This document shows positions 7,349-15,928 of a DNA stretch of 64,000 bases, piece by piece. Both the position numbers and the translations under genes were made by a program. The DNA is from Paenibacillus sp. PL2-23 (GTDB taxonomy: Bacteria > Bacillota > Bacilli > Paenibacillales > Paenibacillaceae): NCBI RefSeq assembly GCF_040834005.1, contig NZ_CP162129.1, positions 2,690,001 to 2,754,000 of the forward strand, given 5' to 3'. Below the pieces are notes generated by a model. It was not told where the DNA came from. It did not search any database and saw only the letters and a list, made by a program, of their open reading frames with translations. The first letter of the stretch is position 1, and each line of letters opens with the position of its first letter.

Positions 7349-7936
7349 ATGCGCATTGGCAAAGTATACACGATCGCATTAGCGGCGACGCTATTGATTA
7401 CGGCCTCGGCGGGCTGGCTGCCTGCCGCAATGAAGCAGAGCCGAGAGGCAGGCGGGCATATTGCCGTCTTCCATGGAGAGCCAATCATTCAACTGTCCAA
7501 TGCCAATATCGTAGACGCGCTGGCTGCCGTGGAGCTGCAAGAAAGGCTCGGCCATGCGGAATGGAGGAACGCCGTATTGAGTCTGGAGCTGCTTGTGCCA
7601 AGCGGGAGCGGCAGGCCGGCAGCCTGGTTCAGCGACATCGAGAAGCTGATTACGTTGTCCTTCCTGCAGCTGAACAATGTCAACAGGCTGCTGGTCCGCA
7701 TTATGGAATGGGATGAAGGCGGCAAGCGGCTGCTGGCGGCTGTCGATGTGCGCGCAAGCGATGGCTGGCTGCAGGATGAGAGATTCCAGCTTCCAATCTC
7801 GGATCCCGTTCATGACGAAGGCTGGCGTCAGCGTCTGAGGCTGAGCTTCACATCGGCCTGGATCGAGCGATTCGGATTGCCGGCGGGCTACTCCGCGCAT
7901 GCAAAGCGCGAACAGGCTGCGGATATTGCGAAATGA
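7349..7936 (+). CDS. Membrane-anchored or secreted protein of unknown function
   Basis: A 195-residue protein that I do not recognise. The first 28 residues form a basic start followed by a hydrophobic span (YTIALAATLLITASAGWL), so it is either anchored or exported. The rest is soluble, with no cysteine and no evident catalytic motif. ATG at 7349 is chosen because the hydrophobic N-terminus begins there; upstream in-frame starts would add 40 residues of atypical sequence. It precedes the heptaprenyl/menaquinone genes but has a separate reading context, so no function is proposed. Confidence 0.6.
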   Translation: MRIGKVYTIALAATLLITASAGWLPAAMKQSREAGGHIAVFHGEPIIQLSNANIVDALAAVELQERLGHAEWRNAVLSLELLVPSGSGRPAAWFSDIEKLITLSFLQLNNVNRLLVRIMEWDEGGKRLLAAVDVRASDGWLQDERFQLPISDPVHDEGWRQRLRLSFTSAWIERFGLPAGYSAHAKREQAADIAK

Positions 7937-7975
7937 TGAACAACTGGGCAACCGAATGCTCTCATGTTAAAGTTG

Positions 7976-7984
7976 TGTTATAAT
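7976..7984 (+). promoter_or_regulatory. Extended -10 promoter of the quinone operon
   Basis: TG at 7976-7977, one base, then a perfect TATAAT at 7979-7984. No good -35 box is visible, which is usual for extended -10 promoters. Confidence 0.55.
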
Positions 7985-8038
7985 AATTTAGATATTAACG
8001 TGCAAGTTCCCTGTCACAAACGTTCGGAGGCTTCTACC

Positions 8039-8911
8039 ATGACAACTTACCGCATTTCAGATATGACGAGGCAGCAGGCGAAACACGATATGATCGACAA
8101 GCATATTGAGCTGCCGCCGCTTGCGGAACCGAGAGCGCGGATGCTGTTCGCGTTCCTGAACCAGCAGGGACCGACCGCCGCTGCTAACAGTGAGCTGTAC
8201 ACGCTGGTTGTAACGCTTGTCCAGCTGGGCATGGACACGCATGACCTGATCGATACCGAAACGACGCATAGATCGGAGCGGGAGATGCGTTCCAGACAGC
8301 TGAAGGTGCTGGCCGGCGATTTCTTCAGCGCACGCTTCTATCAGCTTCTAGCCAATGCGGGGCAGATTGACATGATCGCCAGCATCAGCAGCGCCGTATG
8401 CGAAGTTAACCGCTTGAAGGTTAATCTGTATACTCGTATGAGAGGCTTGCGCGTGACGGCTGAAGATTATTTCGGCTATGCGGTTCAGCTGAGAAGCGAG
8501 ATGTTCCGCCAATTCGCGGGCATGCTGGAGGGAGCTTCATCCAGGCTTTGGCCAGAGCTGCTGCACGGAGTAAGCCGCTGCGAGGTCGCGCTGGACGAGC
8601 TGGAGAGATGCGGCTCCGACAGCAGATTCGATAAAAGCTGGGCGTACTGGCATATCCTGCAGGCGGGCACCGAAGAGGAACGGCAAGCGCTTCTGTCGGA
8701 GACGCCAAGCAGCTCCTTCATTCAGTCGCTTCTGCACAAATATGATATACGCTCTCAGCTTGTCGCCAAGCTCAAGCATGCCGCGGAAGGAATGAAGGCG
8801 GCGGCTGCGAAGCTGGAGTCGGACAAGCTGCAGAGAGAGTTGGCGAGCATTGCTGACGCCATGCTGGCAAGGCTTGCGGGCGGAGTGCCCGCGCTTAACG
8901 AGACGAGGTGA
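8039..8911 (+). CDS. hepS: Heptaprenyl diphosphate synthase component I
   Basis: Small regulatory subunit of the two-part heptaprenyl diphosphate synthase that makes the C35 side chain of menaquinone-7. It is 290 residues, helical, with conserved stretches around DTHDLIDTE and LAGDFFSARFYQLLA. It lacks the DDxxD metal sites, which lie in HepT (12006). The start ATG at 8039 follows CGGAGG. In Bacillus, hepS-menG-hepT are contiguous; here three futalosine-route genes sit between menG and hepT. Confidence 0.9.
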   Translation: MTTYRISDMTRQQAKHDMIDKHIELPPLAEPRARMLFAFLNQQGPTAAANSELYTLVVTLVQLGMDTHDLIDTETTHRSEREMRSRQLKVLAGDFFSARFYQLLANAGQIDMIASISSAVCEVNRLKVNLYTRMRGLRVTAEDYFGYAVQLRSEMFRQFAGMLEGASSRLWPELLHGVSRCEVALDELERCGSDSRFDKSWAYWHILQAGTEEERQALLSETPSSSFIQSLLHKYDIRSQLVAKLKHAAEGMKAAAAKLESDKLQRELASIADAMLARLAGGVPALNETR

Positions 8912-8917
8912 CTGGAA

Positions 8918-9640
8918 GTGAACAACACAGAATCGAAAAGCCATGTGCATGCGTTATTCGAGACGATCGCTCCCCAATATGATTTCATGAATGATGTGAT
9001 CAGCTTCAGAAGACATAAAGCATGGCGGAAATATACGATGAAGCGGATGGATATGAAGCCCGGGCAGAATGCGCTTGATATTTGCTGCGGAACCTGCGAT
9101 TGGACGATCGATATGGCGCAGGCAAGCGGCTCGGGACAAATTGTTGGCTTGGACTTCAGCCAGAACATGCTGGACGTCGGCGCGGTGAAGGTTGAACGGC
9201 TGGGATTGAAGAACCAGATCAAGCTGGTGCAGGGCAACGCGATGAGCCTGCCGTTCGAGGACAACAGCTTCGACTTTGTAACGGTCGGCTTCGGCCTGCG
9301 GAACGTTCCCGATTACGTGCAGGTATTAAGTGAGATGCGCCGAGTCGTCAAGCCAGGCGGCCAGGTTGTCTGTCTGGAGCTGTCCAAGCCGACATGGCAG
9401 CCGTTCAAGAGCATTTATTATTTATATTTTGAGCGTATTATGCCTTGGTTCGGCAAGCTGCTTGCTGGAAAATTCAAGGAATATCAATGGCTTCCAGACT
9501 CGCTGAAGCTGTTCCCGGATTCACAAGGGCTGAAGGAGCTGTTCCGGCAAGCCGGAATGCCGGATGCCGAGGTGCGACTCTTCTTCGGCGGTATTGCTGC
9601 GCTTCATATCGGCACGAAGGGAAGAGATGGGCAGCGATGA
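8918..9640 (+). CDS. menG: Demethylmenaquinone methyltransferase
   Basis: SAM-dependent C-methyltransferase carrying out the last step of menaquinone synthesis, 240 residues. Visible family motifs are FETIAPQYDFMND near the N-terminus, the SAM loop DICCGTCDWT, and NSFDFVTVGFGLRN followed by MRRVVKPGG. The start is GTG at 8918, 7 nt after the hepS stop, with GAGGTGA as ribosome-binding site. Its stop overlaps the next start (ATGA), so hepS-menG-ubiA are probably co-translated. Confidence 0.95.
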   Translation: MNNTESKSHVHALFETIAPQYDFMNDVISFRRHKAWRKYTMKRMDMKPGQNALDICCGTCDWTIDMAQASGSGQIVGLDFSQNMLDVGAVKVERLGLKNQIKLVQGNAMSLPFEDNSFDFVTVGFGLRNVPDYVQVLSEMRRVVKPGGQVVCLELSKPTWQPFKSIYYLYFERIMPWFGKLLAGKFKEYQWLPDSLKLFPDSQGLKELFRQAGMPDAEVRLFFGGIAALHIGTKGRDGQR

Positions 9641-10515
9641 TCCGCAAATTACGTATTATACTGGAAATGATCAAGTTCGAGCATACCATATTCGCGCTTC
9701 CGTTCGCTTATATGGGGGCGGTGCTTGGGGCTGTCGTCATGGAGGGATCGCTTCCCTCCTGGAGCGAGATTGGCTGGATTACACTGGCCATGTTCGGAGC
9801 TAGAAGCGCGGCGATGAGCCTGAATCGGCTCATCGACAAGGCGATTGATCTTCGCAATCCAAGGACCAAGGACAGGGCGCTGCCTGCAGGCCTGCTGAAA
9901 TCCGCAGAGGTGCTTGCCTTTATTGCGGCATCATTCGCTCTCCTGTTCTGGGCTGCCGCGAATCTGGCACCTATTGCGATGAAGCTGATGCCGATCGCTG
10001 TATTTTTTTTGTGCCTCTATTCCTATACCAAACGTTTTACCTGGCTATGCCATATCGTGCTGGGACTCACCATTGCCTTGTCTCCGCTTGGAGGCTGGGT
10101 CGCCATAACGGGTCAATTCAACGCGACGGCGTGGCTGCTGTACGGAACGGTGGCCTTGTGGATCGCCGGCTTCGATATTATTTACGCGACGCAGGATTAT
10201 GAATATGACCGGAACGCCGGTCTCTATTCGATTCCATCGCGCTTCGGCATCAACGGCGCCATCTGGATTGCGAGATCGCTTCATATTGTCACGGCAGTCG
10301 GCTTCGTGGCATTGTTCTGGATGACAGAGCTCGGCTGGATGTATCTGCTGGGCGCGCTGCTGTCAGCAGGACTGCTGTTCTATCAGCATTGGATGGTGAG
10401 ACCGACGGACCTGTCCAGGGTGCAGACCGCGTTCTTCGGCATGAACGGCACGCTTAGCGTTGTGTTGTTCCTCTTTACTATCGCGGATCTGGCGGTGCTT
10501 GGCCGGTGGTCATGA
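9637..10515 (+). CDS. ubiA: UbiA-family prenyltransferase, probably of the futalosine pathway (MqnP)
   Basis: Membrane prenyltransferase attaching the isoprenoid chain to the aromatic ring; 292 residues and many hydrophobic helices. Both aspartate-rich motifs are visible: NRLIDKAIDLRNPRTKDR in the first half and QDYEYDRNAGLYSIP in the second. It resembles 4-hydroxybenzoate polyprenyltransferases more than MenA. The presence of mqnA two genes on suggests it acts as MqnP on the futalosine-route naphthoate; this is inferred from context. ATG at 9637 overlaps the menG stop. Confidence 0.85.
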   Translation: MIRKLRIILEMIKFEHTIFALPFAYMGAVLGAVVMEGSLPSWSEIGWITLAMFGARSAAMSLNRLIDKAIDLRNPRTKDRALPAGLLKSAEVLAFIAASFALLFWAAANLAPIAMKLMPIAVFFLCLYSYTKRFTWLCHIVLGLTIALSPLGGWVAITGQFNATAWLLYGTVALWIAGFDIIYATQDYEYDRNAGLYSIPSRFGINGAIWIARSLHIVTAVGFVALFWMTELGWMYLLGALLSAGLLFYQHWMVRPTDLSRVQTAFFGMNGTLSVVLFLFTIADLAVLGRWS

Positions 10516-11180
10516 ATGAAATCGACAAGCTGAAGAAAGCCAGCCCGCCTCGCAGACGTTGGATTGTTGGTCTGACGGGCGCCAGCGGAGCCATATATGG
10601 CATTCGCCTCATTAAGGAGCTGCTGCGCCAGCAGTACGAAGTGCATCTGATTGTCTCGGAGGCGGGCTGGCGTGTGCTGAAGGAGGAGCTGGGCTGGGAA
10701 ACCGTCCGCAGGGCGGATGCCCTCGGCCAAGCCTTTCCGGGAAGCCTGGACGCTGGGGCGCTCGTCTATCACCCCAACGGGGACATCGGCGCCTCTATTG
10801 CAAGCGGCTCCTTCCGCGTGGAGGGCATGCTCATCATGCCGTGCTCCATGGGCACATTGTCCGCCATAGCTCATGGCGCTTCCAGCAATCTGATGGCGCG
10901 GGCTGCGGACGTCATGCTGAAGGAGGGGCGCAAGCTGCTCCTGGTTCCAAGGGAGACGCCGCTCCACGCCATTCATCTGGAGAACATGCTGAAGCTGGCC
11001 AGACTTGGCGTTCGTATGGTGCCGGCCATGCCGGCGTTCTACTTCAAGCCGCAATCGATGGATGAGATGATTGATTTCCTCGTAGGCAAAGTACTGGACA
11101 ACGTAGATATAGAGCATGATTTGTACAGAAGATGGGGAGATGAGCACAATGGGCAACCTGCGCCCGATCACCATCGGTGA
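10512..11180 (+). CDS. ubiX: UbiX-type flavin prenyltransferase
   Basis: Makes prenylated FMN, the cofactor of UbiD-family decarboxylases, from FMN and dimethylallyl phosphate. The FMN-binding start GLTGASGAIYGIRL (residues 20-33) and the conserved PCSMGTLSAIAHG and PRETPLHAIHLENML segments are complete; 222 residues. ATG at 10512 overlaps the ubiA stop (ATGA); a GTG two codons upstream is possible. In futalosine-pathway clusters this enzyme supports the UbiD-like decarboxylase MqnL, which is not in the window. The 3' end overlaps mqnA. Confidence 0.9.
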   Translation: MNEIDKLKKASPPRRRWIVGLTGASGAIYGIRLIKELLRQQYEVHLIVSEAGWRVLKEELGWETVRRADALGQAFPGSLDAGALVYHPNGDIGASIASGSFRVEGMLIMPCSMGTLSAIAHGASSNLMARAADVMLKEGRKLLLVPRETPLHAIHLENMLKLARLGVRMVPAMPAFYFKPQSMDEMIDFLVGKVLDNVDIEHDLYRRWGDEHNGQPAPDHHR

Positions 11181-12009
11181 AATTGATTACGCGAACGCAT
11201 GGCCTTTGTTCAAGTCGTTCTCCAGCCATGCCAAGCCGCTACCATATGAAATCGTATCAAGGGTTCCCGCTGAGCTGAATCGTCTCCTGCATGCAGGAGA
11301 GCTGGACGTGTCCGCGATTTCGTCCTTCTCGTACGGGCAATATTGCAGAGATTATGTTCTGCTGCCCGGCTTGTCGGTAGGGTCGATCGGCAGGGTGCAT
11401 TCCATTCTGCTGTTCACGAAGGAGCCGCTGGAGAAGGTGAAGCCGCGGCGAATCGCCGTGACAACCGCTTCGGCGACATCGGTCAATTTGTTAAAAATTA
11501 TTATGGCTATGCGCTTTGAGCTGGAGCCGGAATATGTGCCGGCGGAGCCCAAGCTGGAGGAGATGCTCCGCATTGCCGACGGCGCGCTGTTGATCGGCGA
11601 TCCTGCGATTACGGCCTCCTGGAGCTGCAGCGGCTTGCATATGCTGGATTTGGGCGAGATCTGGAACAGCTGGACTGGGCTTGGCATGACTTATGCTGTA
11701 GTCGCTGCCAGAAGGGCCGCGGCGCAGCAGCAGAGCGATGCTCTCGCTGCAGTATTCCGGGCGATGCATGGGTCCAAAAACGAGCTGCTCCGCGATCCCA
11801 ACAGACTTGTTACCCGGGCTTGCGGGCTCATTGGCGGAGAAGCGGCCTATTGGCGCACATACTTCCAGTCGCTGCGCTATGATTTTTGCGAGAAGCTGCA
11901 GGACGGACTCGCTTTATATTTCAAGTACGCGAAGGAGCTGAACCTGCTCCAGCACGAAGTGGACTTTTCATTTTATGAAGAACAATCCCCCCAAAAGGTG
12001 AAGGAATGA
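11149..12009 (+). CDS. mqnA: Chorismate dehydratase MqnA (futalosine menaquinone pathway)
   Basis: Removes water from chorismate to give 3-enolpyruvylbenzoate, the entry step of the futalosine route to menaquinone. The 286-residue protein shows the MqnA/MqnD family start IGEIDYANAWPLF and the later segments DVSAISSFSYGQY and ALLIGDPA. ATG at 11149 is preferred over ATG at 11140 because GGGGAG (11134-11139) is then 9 nt upstream. It overlaps ubiX by 32 nt, and its stop overlaps hepT. Its presence implies that this organism uses the futalosine route rather than MenFDHCEB. Confidence 0.9.
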   Translation: MGNLRPITIGEIDYANAWPLFKSFSSHAKPLPYEIVSRVPAELNRLLHAGELDVSAISSFSYGQYCRDYVLLPGLSVGSIGRVHSILLFTKEPLEKVKPRRIAVTTASATSVNLLKIIMAMRFELEPEYVPAEPKLEEMLRIADGALLIGDPAITASWSCSGLHMLDLGEIWNSWTGLGMTYAVVAARRAAAQQQSDALAAVFRAMHGSKNELLRDPNRLVTRACGLIGGEAAYWRTYFQSLRYDFCEKLQDGLALYFKYAKELNLLQHEVDFSFYEEQSPQKVKE

Positions 12010-12980
12010 AACTATTAGACTTGTATGCAAAGATGAAAGGCGATCTGAATCAGATCGAGCAGGAGCTCGAGAGAAGCGTGACGGACGATCATGCGCTGCT
12101 AAGCGAGGCTTCCACCCATCTGCTCAAAGCAGGCGGCAAGCGGATACGCCCCGTGCTTGTGCTGCTGGCGGGCAAGTTCGGCGATTACAAGCTGGACCGC
12201 TTGAAGTCGGTAGCCGTTCCGTTGGAGCTGATCCATATGGCTTCCCTTGTTCATGACGACGTGATCGATGACGCGGAGACTAGACGGGGACAGCTGACGG
12301 TCAAATCCAAATGGGACAACCGCATCGCCATGTACACCGGCGATTACATACACGGCAAGGCGCTGACGATTGCTTCACAATTGTCGGATCCGCAAATCCA
12401 TCGCATTTTGTCCAACGCGCTTGTACAAATGTGTATTGGAGAGATGGAGCAAATTCGCGATTTCTTCAACACGGAGCAGACGATTCGCAACTACTTGCTG
12501 CGCATTCGCCGTAAAACGGCGTTGCTTGTAGCGATCAGCTGCCAGCTTGGCGCGCTTGCGGCAGGCGCCGATCGAGTGACGGCTAATAAGCTGTACCGTT
12601 ATGGCTACAATGTCGGCATGACGTTCCAAATTCGCGATGACTTGCTGGATTTATACGGAACGGAGAAGCAAATCGGCAAGCCGCCGGGCTCTGACATTCG
12701 CCAGGGCAACATGACGCTGCCCGTGCTTCTCGCACTCCAGGACGAGAAAGTCAGAGGGCCGCTTCTGGGGGAAATTTCCTATATTCGCGGCCATGAAGGC
12801 TTCCCGGATACGACGCGGGCCATATCGCTCATACGATCCAGCGAGGGCGGCGGCCTGGCTGAGGAGTTGGCCAATCAATACATACGCAAAGCTTTGCAAG
12901 CGCTAGAAGGATTACCGGAAATCGCGGCGAAAAAGAATTTGATTGATATTGCGCATTTTGTGGGCAAACGAACCTATTAA
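12006..12980 (+). CDS. hepT: Heptaprenyl diphosphate synthase component II
   Basis: Catalytic subunit of heptaprenyl diphosphate synthase, 324 residues. The first aspartate-rich motif DDVIDD is at residues 84-89, GGKRIRP lies before it, and the second motif FQIRDDLLD is present. It works with HepS (8039) to make the menaquinone side chain. ATG overlaps the mqnA stop, so it ends a tightly coupled operon hepS-menG-ubiA-ubiX-mqnA-hepT. Confidence 0.95.
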   Translation: MKLLDLYAKMKGDLNQIEQELERSVTDDHALLSEASTHLLKAGGKRIRPVLVLLAGKFGDYKLDRLKSVAVPLELIHMASLVHDDVIDDAETRRGQLTVKSKWDNRIAMYTGDYIHGKALTIASQLSDPQIHRILSNALVQMCIGEMEQIRDFFNTEQTIRNYLLRIRRKTALLVAISCQLGALAAGADRVTANKLYRYGYNVGMTFQIRDDLLDLYGTEKQIGKPPGSDIRQGNMTLPVLLALQDEKVRGPLLGEISYIRGHEGFPDTTRAISLIRSSEGGGLAEELANQYIRKALQALEGLPEIAAKKNLIDIAHFVGKRTY

Positions 12981-13007
12981 ATACAAGTCGCGGCAGGAGA
13001 GGGGTAT

Positions 13008-13454
13008 ATGATGGAGAGAACATTTCTGATGATTAAGCCTGATGGCGTACAACGGGGCCTGATTGGCGAAATCGTATCGCGTTTTGAACGAAAAGGGCTG
13101 CAATTGACGGCAGCAAAATTTATGCACATTTCTAGGGAGCTGGCAGAAACCCATTATGGGGATCACAAAGGTAAGCCGTTCTACGAGCCGCTGCTTGCTT
13201 TTATTACCTCCGGTCCCGTATTCGCAATGGTGTGGAGCGGCGATCAGGTAGTAGCCCAGACGAGAGCTCTGATTGGCAAAACAGATTCCCTTGATGCGGC
13301 GCCGGGCACCATTCGCTCCGATTTTGCCGTTCATACGAACTTTAATCTCATCCACGGCTCGGATTCCCCGGAGAGCGCGGAACGGGAGATTGCCCTGTTT
13401 TTTGCACCAGAGGAGCTTGTTCAATACGAGCATACCATTCAGCGCTGGATATAA
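13008..13454 (+). CDS. ndk: Nucleoside diphosphate kinase
   Basis: Transfers the gamma phosphate between nucleoside di- and triphosphates. The 148-residue protein has the active-site histidine at residue 116 in NLIHGSDS, and the family start [18 protein letters not shown]. Two adjacent ATG codons (13008, 13011) follow AGGAGAGGGG; either could be used. It lies between hepT and cheR as in Bacillus. Confidence 0.97.
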   Translation: MMERTFLMIKPDGVQRGLIGEIVSRFERKGLQLTAAKFMHISRELAETHYGDHKGKPFYEPLLAFITSGPVFAMVWSGDQVVAQTRALIGKTDSLDAAPGTIRSDFAVHTNFNLIHGSDSPESAEREIALFFAPEELVQYEHTIQRWI

Positions 13455-13492
13455 GGGAAAGCGATCATTCGCATCCATGACGGAGGGCTTCT

Positions 13493-14272
13493 ATGACAGA
13501 GGATCTGGACTTCTCGCAATTTATTGCCCGTATTAAAGGGAAGACGAACATCGATTTATCCCAATACAAGGAAGCACAGATGAAGCGGCGGCTGACAACG
13601 CTCCGCATGAAAAACGGCTTCTCCACCTTCGAGCAGTATTATGCTGCGATTGAGCAGAACAAAACGCTGCTGAATGAATTTTTGGATCGCATGACGATTA
13701 ACGTCTCTGAATTCTGGCGTAATCCCACTCGCTGGGAGGTGCTGAGAAGCCGATTCCTGCCTGAGATGCTAGCGGCAAATGCCAGGGTGAAGATATGGAG
13801 CGCGGCCTGCTCCACGGGCGAGGAGCCCTATACCCTTGCGATGATCCTGTCCGAGCTTAACGCCCAAGGGAAAGCGTCCCTGCTTGCAACCGATCTCGAC
13901 AACGGGGTGCTGGAGAAAGCGCGGGAAGGCAGCTACCTGGAGCGTTCGCTGCGAGACGTGCCCGCGGAATGCCGGACCAAATATTTTCAGCCGTCCGAGG
14001 GGGCGTATCTGGTATCGGACACGTTGAAAAAAATGGTCCAGTTCAAGCAAGGCAATCTGCTGCATGATCCATTCGACAAGGGCTTCGACCTCATTGTATG
14101 CCGCAATGTTATGATTTATTTTACCGAGGAAGCCAAGCATGGCCTGTACCATAAGTTTGCCGGTGCGCTGAAGCCGGGAGGCATCTTGTTTGTCGGCAGC
14201 ACGGAGCAGATTTTTTCGCCAAGCCAGTACGGCTTCGAGACGGCGGACACGTTCTTCTACCGCAAGGTATAG
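13493..14272 (+). CDS. cheR: Chemotaxis protein methyltransferase CheR
   Basis: SAM-dependent enzyme that methylates glutamates of chemoreceptors, 259 residues. The small N-terminal helical domain is followed by the methyltransferase domain with VKIWSAACSTGEEPYTLAM, LATDLDNGVLEKA and DLIVCRNVMIYF. The start ATG at 13493 follows a GGAGG-containing site. Position between ndk and the aro genes is the same as in Bacillus. Confidence 0.95.
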   Translation: MTEDLDFSQFIARIKGKTNIDLSQYKEAQMKRRLTTLRMKNGFSTFEQYYAAIEQNKTLLNEFLDRMTINVSEFWRNPTRWEVLRSRFLPEMLAANARVKIWSAACSTGEEPYTLAMILSELNAQGKASLLATDLDNGVLEKAREGSYLERSLRDVPAECRTKYFQPSEGAYLVSDTLKKMVQFKQGNLLHDPFDKGFDLIVCRNVMIYFTEEAKHGLYHKFAGALKPGGILFVGSTEQIFSPSQYGFETADTFFYRKV

Positions 14273-14344
14273 TTAGGATGTATACCGATTTCCATGTTCT
14301 CCTATACTAATCGTAGGCAACTTCTACGTGAAGGGAGATTGAAG

Positions 14345-14518
14345 ATGGATAAACGCAAGGTTATAGCGGCATATCGCCGCGGCTTGATTACGATTCAAGA
14401 ATGCGCGCAAATCATTGGCGTGGACAGCCGGCAGGCGGCTAAGCTGATCAGCGATGCCAAGCTGTCGTACGATATGCCCATAGCGCGTGAGCAGGCAACA
14501 GTCAGAAGCTTAACCTAA
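14345..14518 (+). CDS. 57-residue protein of unknown function with helix-turn-helix look
   Basis: Starts at ATG 14345 with AAGGGAG at 14331-14337, an ideal spacing. The middle of the protein (GLITIQECAQIIGVDSRQAAKLISDAK) has the pattern of a short helix-turn-helix, so it could bind DNA, but I recognise no family. It is followed at once by a strong terminator. It lies where Bacillus has only the cheR-aroF gap. Small size lowers confidence; the ribosome-binding site and composition support it as real. Confidence 0.55.
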   Translation: MDKRKVIAAYRRGLITIQECAQIIGVDSRQAAKLISDAKLSYDMPIAREQATVRSLT

Positions 14519-14532
14519 CAAGCATGGCGAAT

Positions 14533-14583
14533 AAGGCCGGAGCACAGGGTTCCAGAAGCGGAACCCGTCTCCGGCCTTCTCTT
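14533..14583 (+). terminator. Large rho-independent terminator
   Basis: AAGGCCGGAG (14533-14542) pairs with CTCCGGCCTT (14569-14578), and GGGTTCC (14547-14553) with GGAACCC (14560-14566). The tail is CTCTTT. Confidence 0.85.
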
Positions 14584-14634
14584 TGCCCGGGCTTGCTCCA
14601 GCCTGCTAAGGGGTGTTGCGGAGCGCGAGATTTC

Positions 14635-14663
14635 TTGTCAAAGCGGCATCCCTGTACTATAAT
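14635..14663 (+). promoter_or_regulatory. Promoter of the aroB-aroH operon
   Basis: TTGTCA at 14635-14640, a 17-nt spacer and a perfect TATAAT at 14658-14663. Confidence 0.8.
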
Positions 14664-14738
14664 GAGTCAAGATGTTTAAGGGGATTACATAACAGCAGGG
14701 TCGCGTTGGCGCATTCCTGCGCTGAAGGAGGAGCTGGC

Positions 14739-14828
14739 TTGAGGTTCACAACGTACAACCAATCGGACGCGCAATCGTTCGTCAATCGGGCCCATGGTCG
14801 GCTGCTGAAAGCAGGTGCGGCCGTATGA
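14739..14828 (+). CDS. 29-codon ORF translationally coupled to aroB
   Basis: TTG at 14739 is preceded by a very strong ribosome-binding site, GAAGGAGGAG (14724-14733). The 29-residue peptide (starting MRFTTYNQ) ends with a TGA that overlaps the aroB start as ATGA. aroB has no strong site of its own, so it probably depends on this ORF for translation. In Bacillus, chorismate synthase (aroC, there named aroF) occupies this position; only the first few residues faintly recall its start. It may be a relic of that gene or a leader peptide. No function can be given. Confidence 0.5.
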   Translation: MRFTTYNQSDAQSFVNRAHGRLLKAGAAV

Positions 14829-15928
14829 GAGAGCTGAAGGTAGATTTAGGCGAGCGCTCCTACCCTATTTATATAGGAGAAGGCTTGCTGGAGCAGGCGG
14901 GCACTTATTTCCGCAAGCACGGTATCGGACAGAAATCCCCCTTGCTTATCATTGCGGATTCCAATGTCGCATCACGCTATCTGGCGAAGCTGGAGCAGGT
15001 GCTGAAGGACGCCGGCTATGCCATTGCAAGCGCTGTAGTGCCGGCAGGGGAGAGCTCCAAGTCATTGTCCATGCTGGAGGAGCTCGTCGGGAAAGCGCTG
15101 GATGCGGGACTCGATCGCAAATCCGCAATCGTCGCGCTCGGCGGCGGCGTGGTGGGCGATCTGGCTGGCTTTGTAGCGGCTTCTTATATGCGGGGCATTC
15201 CGTTTATTCAGGTTCCGACCACTATCTTGGCCCATGACAGCAGCGTCGGCGGCAAGGTGGCAGTCAATCATCCCGAAGCCAAAAATATTATCGGCGCGTT
15301 CCATCAGCCGGAGTTTGTTTTATACGACTTGAATACGTTGCAGACGCTTCCGCCGCGGGATATCAGCTCCGGCTTGTCCGAGGTCGTCAAGCATGGGCTG
15401 ATCTGGGATGAAACGTTTGTAGAATGGTGCGAAGCCCATGCGGAGAAGCTGCTCGCGCTTGATCCCGATGCCTTGGGCTATGCCCTGTACAAGGGCTGCA
15501 GCGTGAAAGCGGCCGTTGTCTCCGAGGATGAGAAGGAGATGGGACTTCGGGCTATTCTGAATTTGGGCCACACGATCGGCCATGCCATTGAGGCGGTGGC
15601 GGGCTATAATGAGATGCTTCACGGGGAGGCGATTTCGATCGGCATGATCGGCTCCGCCAAGCTGGGACTCCGTTATGGCGCGCCAGAGGAAGTGTATACA
15701 ACGACCAAGCGGGTACTCGCCAAATGCGGCCTTCCGGTATCGCTGCCAAAGCATTATGACGTTGACGACATTATGGCGGCAATGATGCACGATAAGAAGT
15801 TCAAGGAAGGCAAGATGGTGTTTGTTGTGCCTACGGCAATCGGCAAGGTGGAGATTAAATCCGATGTGTCCGTTGAATGGGTAAGAGAAATTGTGGAACA
15901 ACTGAAACTGGAGGCTGAAGGGATATGA
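14825..15928 (+). CDS. aroB: 3-dehydroquinate synthase
   Basis: Second enzyme of the shikimate pathway: converts DAHP to 3-dehydroquinate with NAD+ and a divalent metal. The 367-residue protein shows GGGVVGDLAGFVAASYMRG, VPTTILAHDSSVGGK and the metal-binding histidines in NLGHTIGHAIEA and LHGEAISIG. It begins within the stop of a 29-codon ORF and its own stop overlaps aroH (ATGA). Driven by the promoter at 14635. Confidence 0.97.
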   Translation: MRELKVDLGERSYPIYIGEGLLEQAGTYFRKHGIGQKSPLLIIADSNVASRYLAKLEQVLKDAGYAIASAVVPAGESSKSLSMLEELVGKALDAGLDRKSAIVALGGGVVGDLAGFVAASYMRGIPFIQVPTTILAHDSSVGGKVAVNHPEAKNIIGAFHQPEFVLYDLNTLQTLPPRDISSGLSEVVKHGLIWDETFVEWCEAHAEKLLALDPDALGYALYKGCSVKAAVVSEDEKEMGLRAILNLGHTIGHAIEAVAGYNEMLHGEAISIGMIGSAKLGLRYGAPEEVYTTTKRVLAKCGLPVSLPKHYDVDDIMAAMMHDKKFKEGKMVFVVPTAIGKVEIKSDVSVEWVREIVEQLKLEAEGI

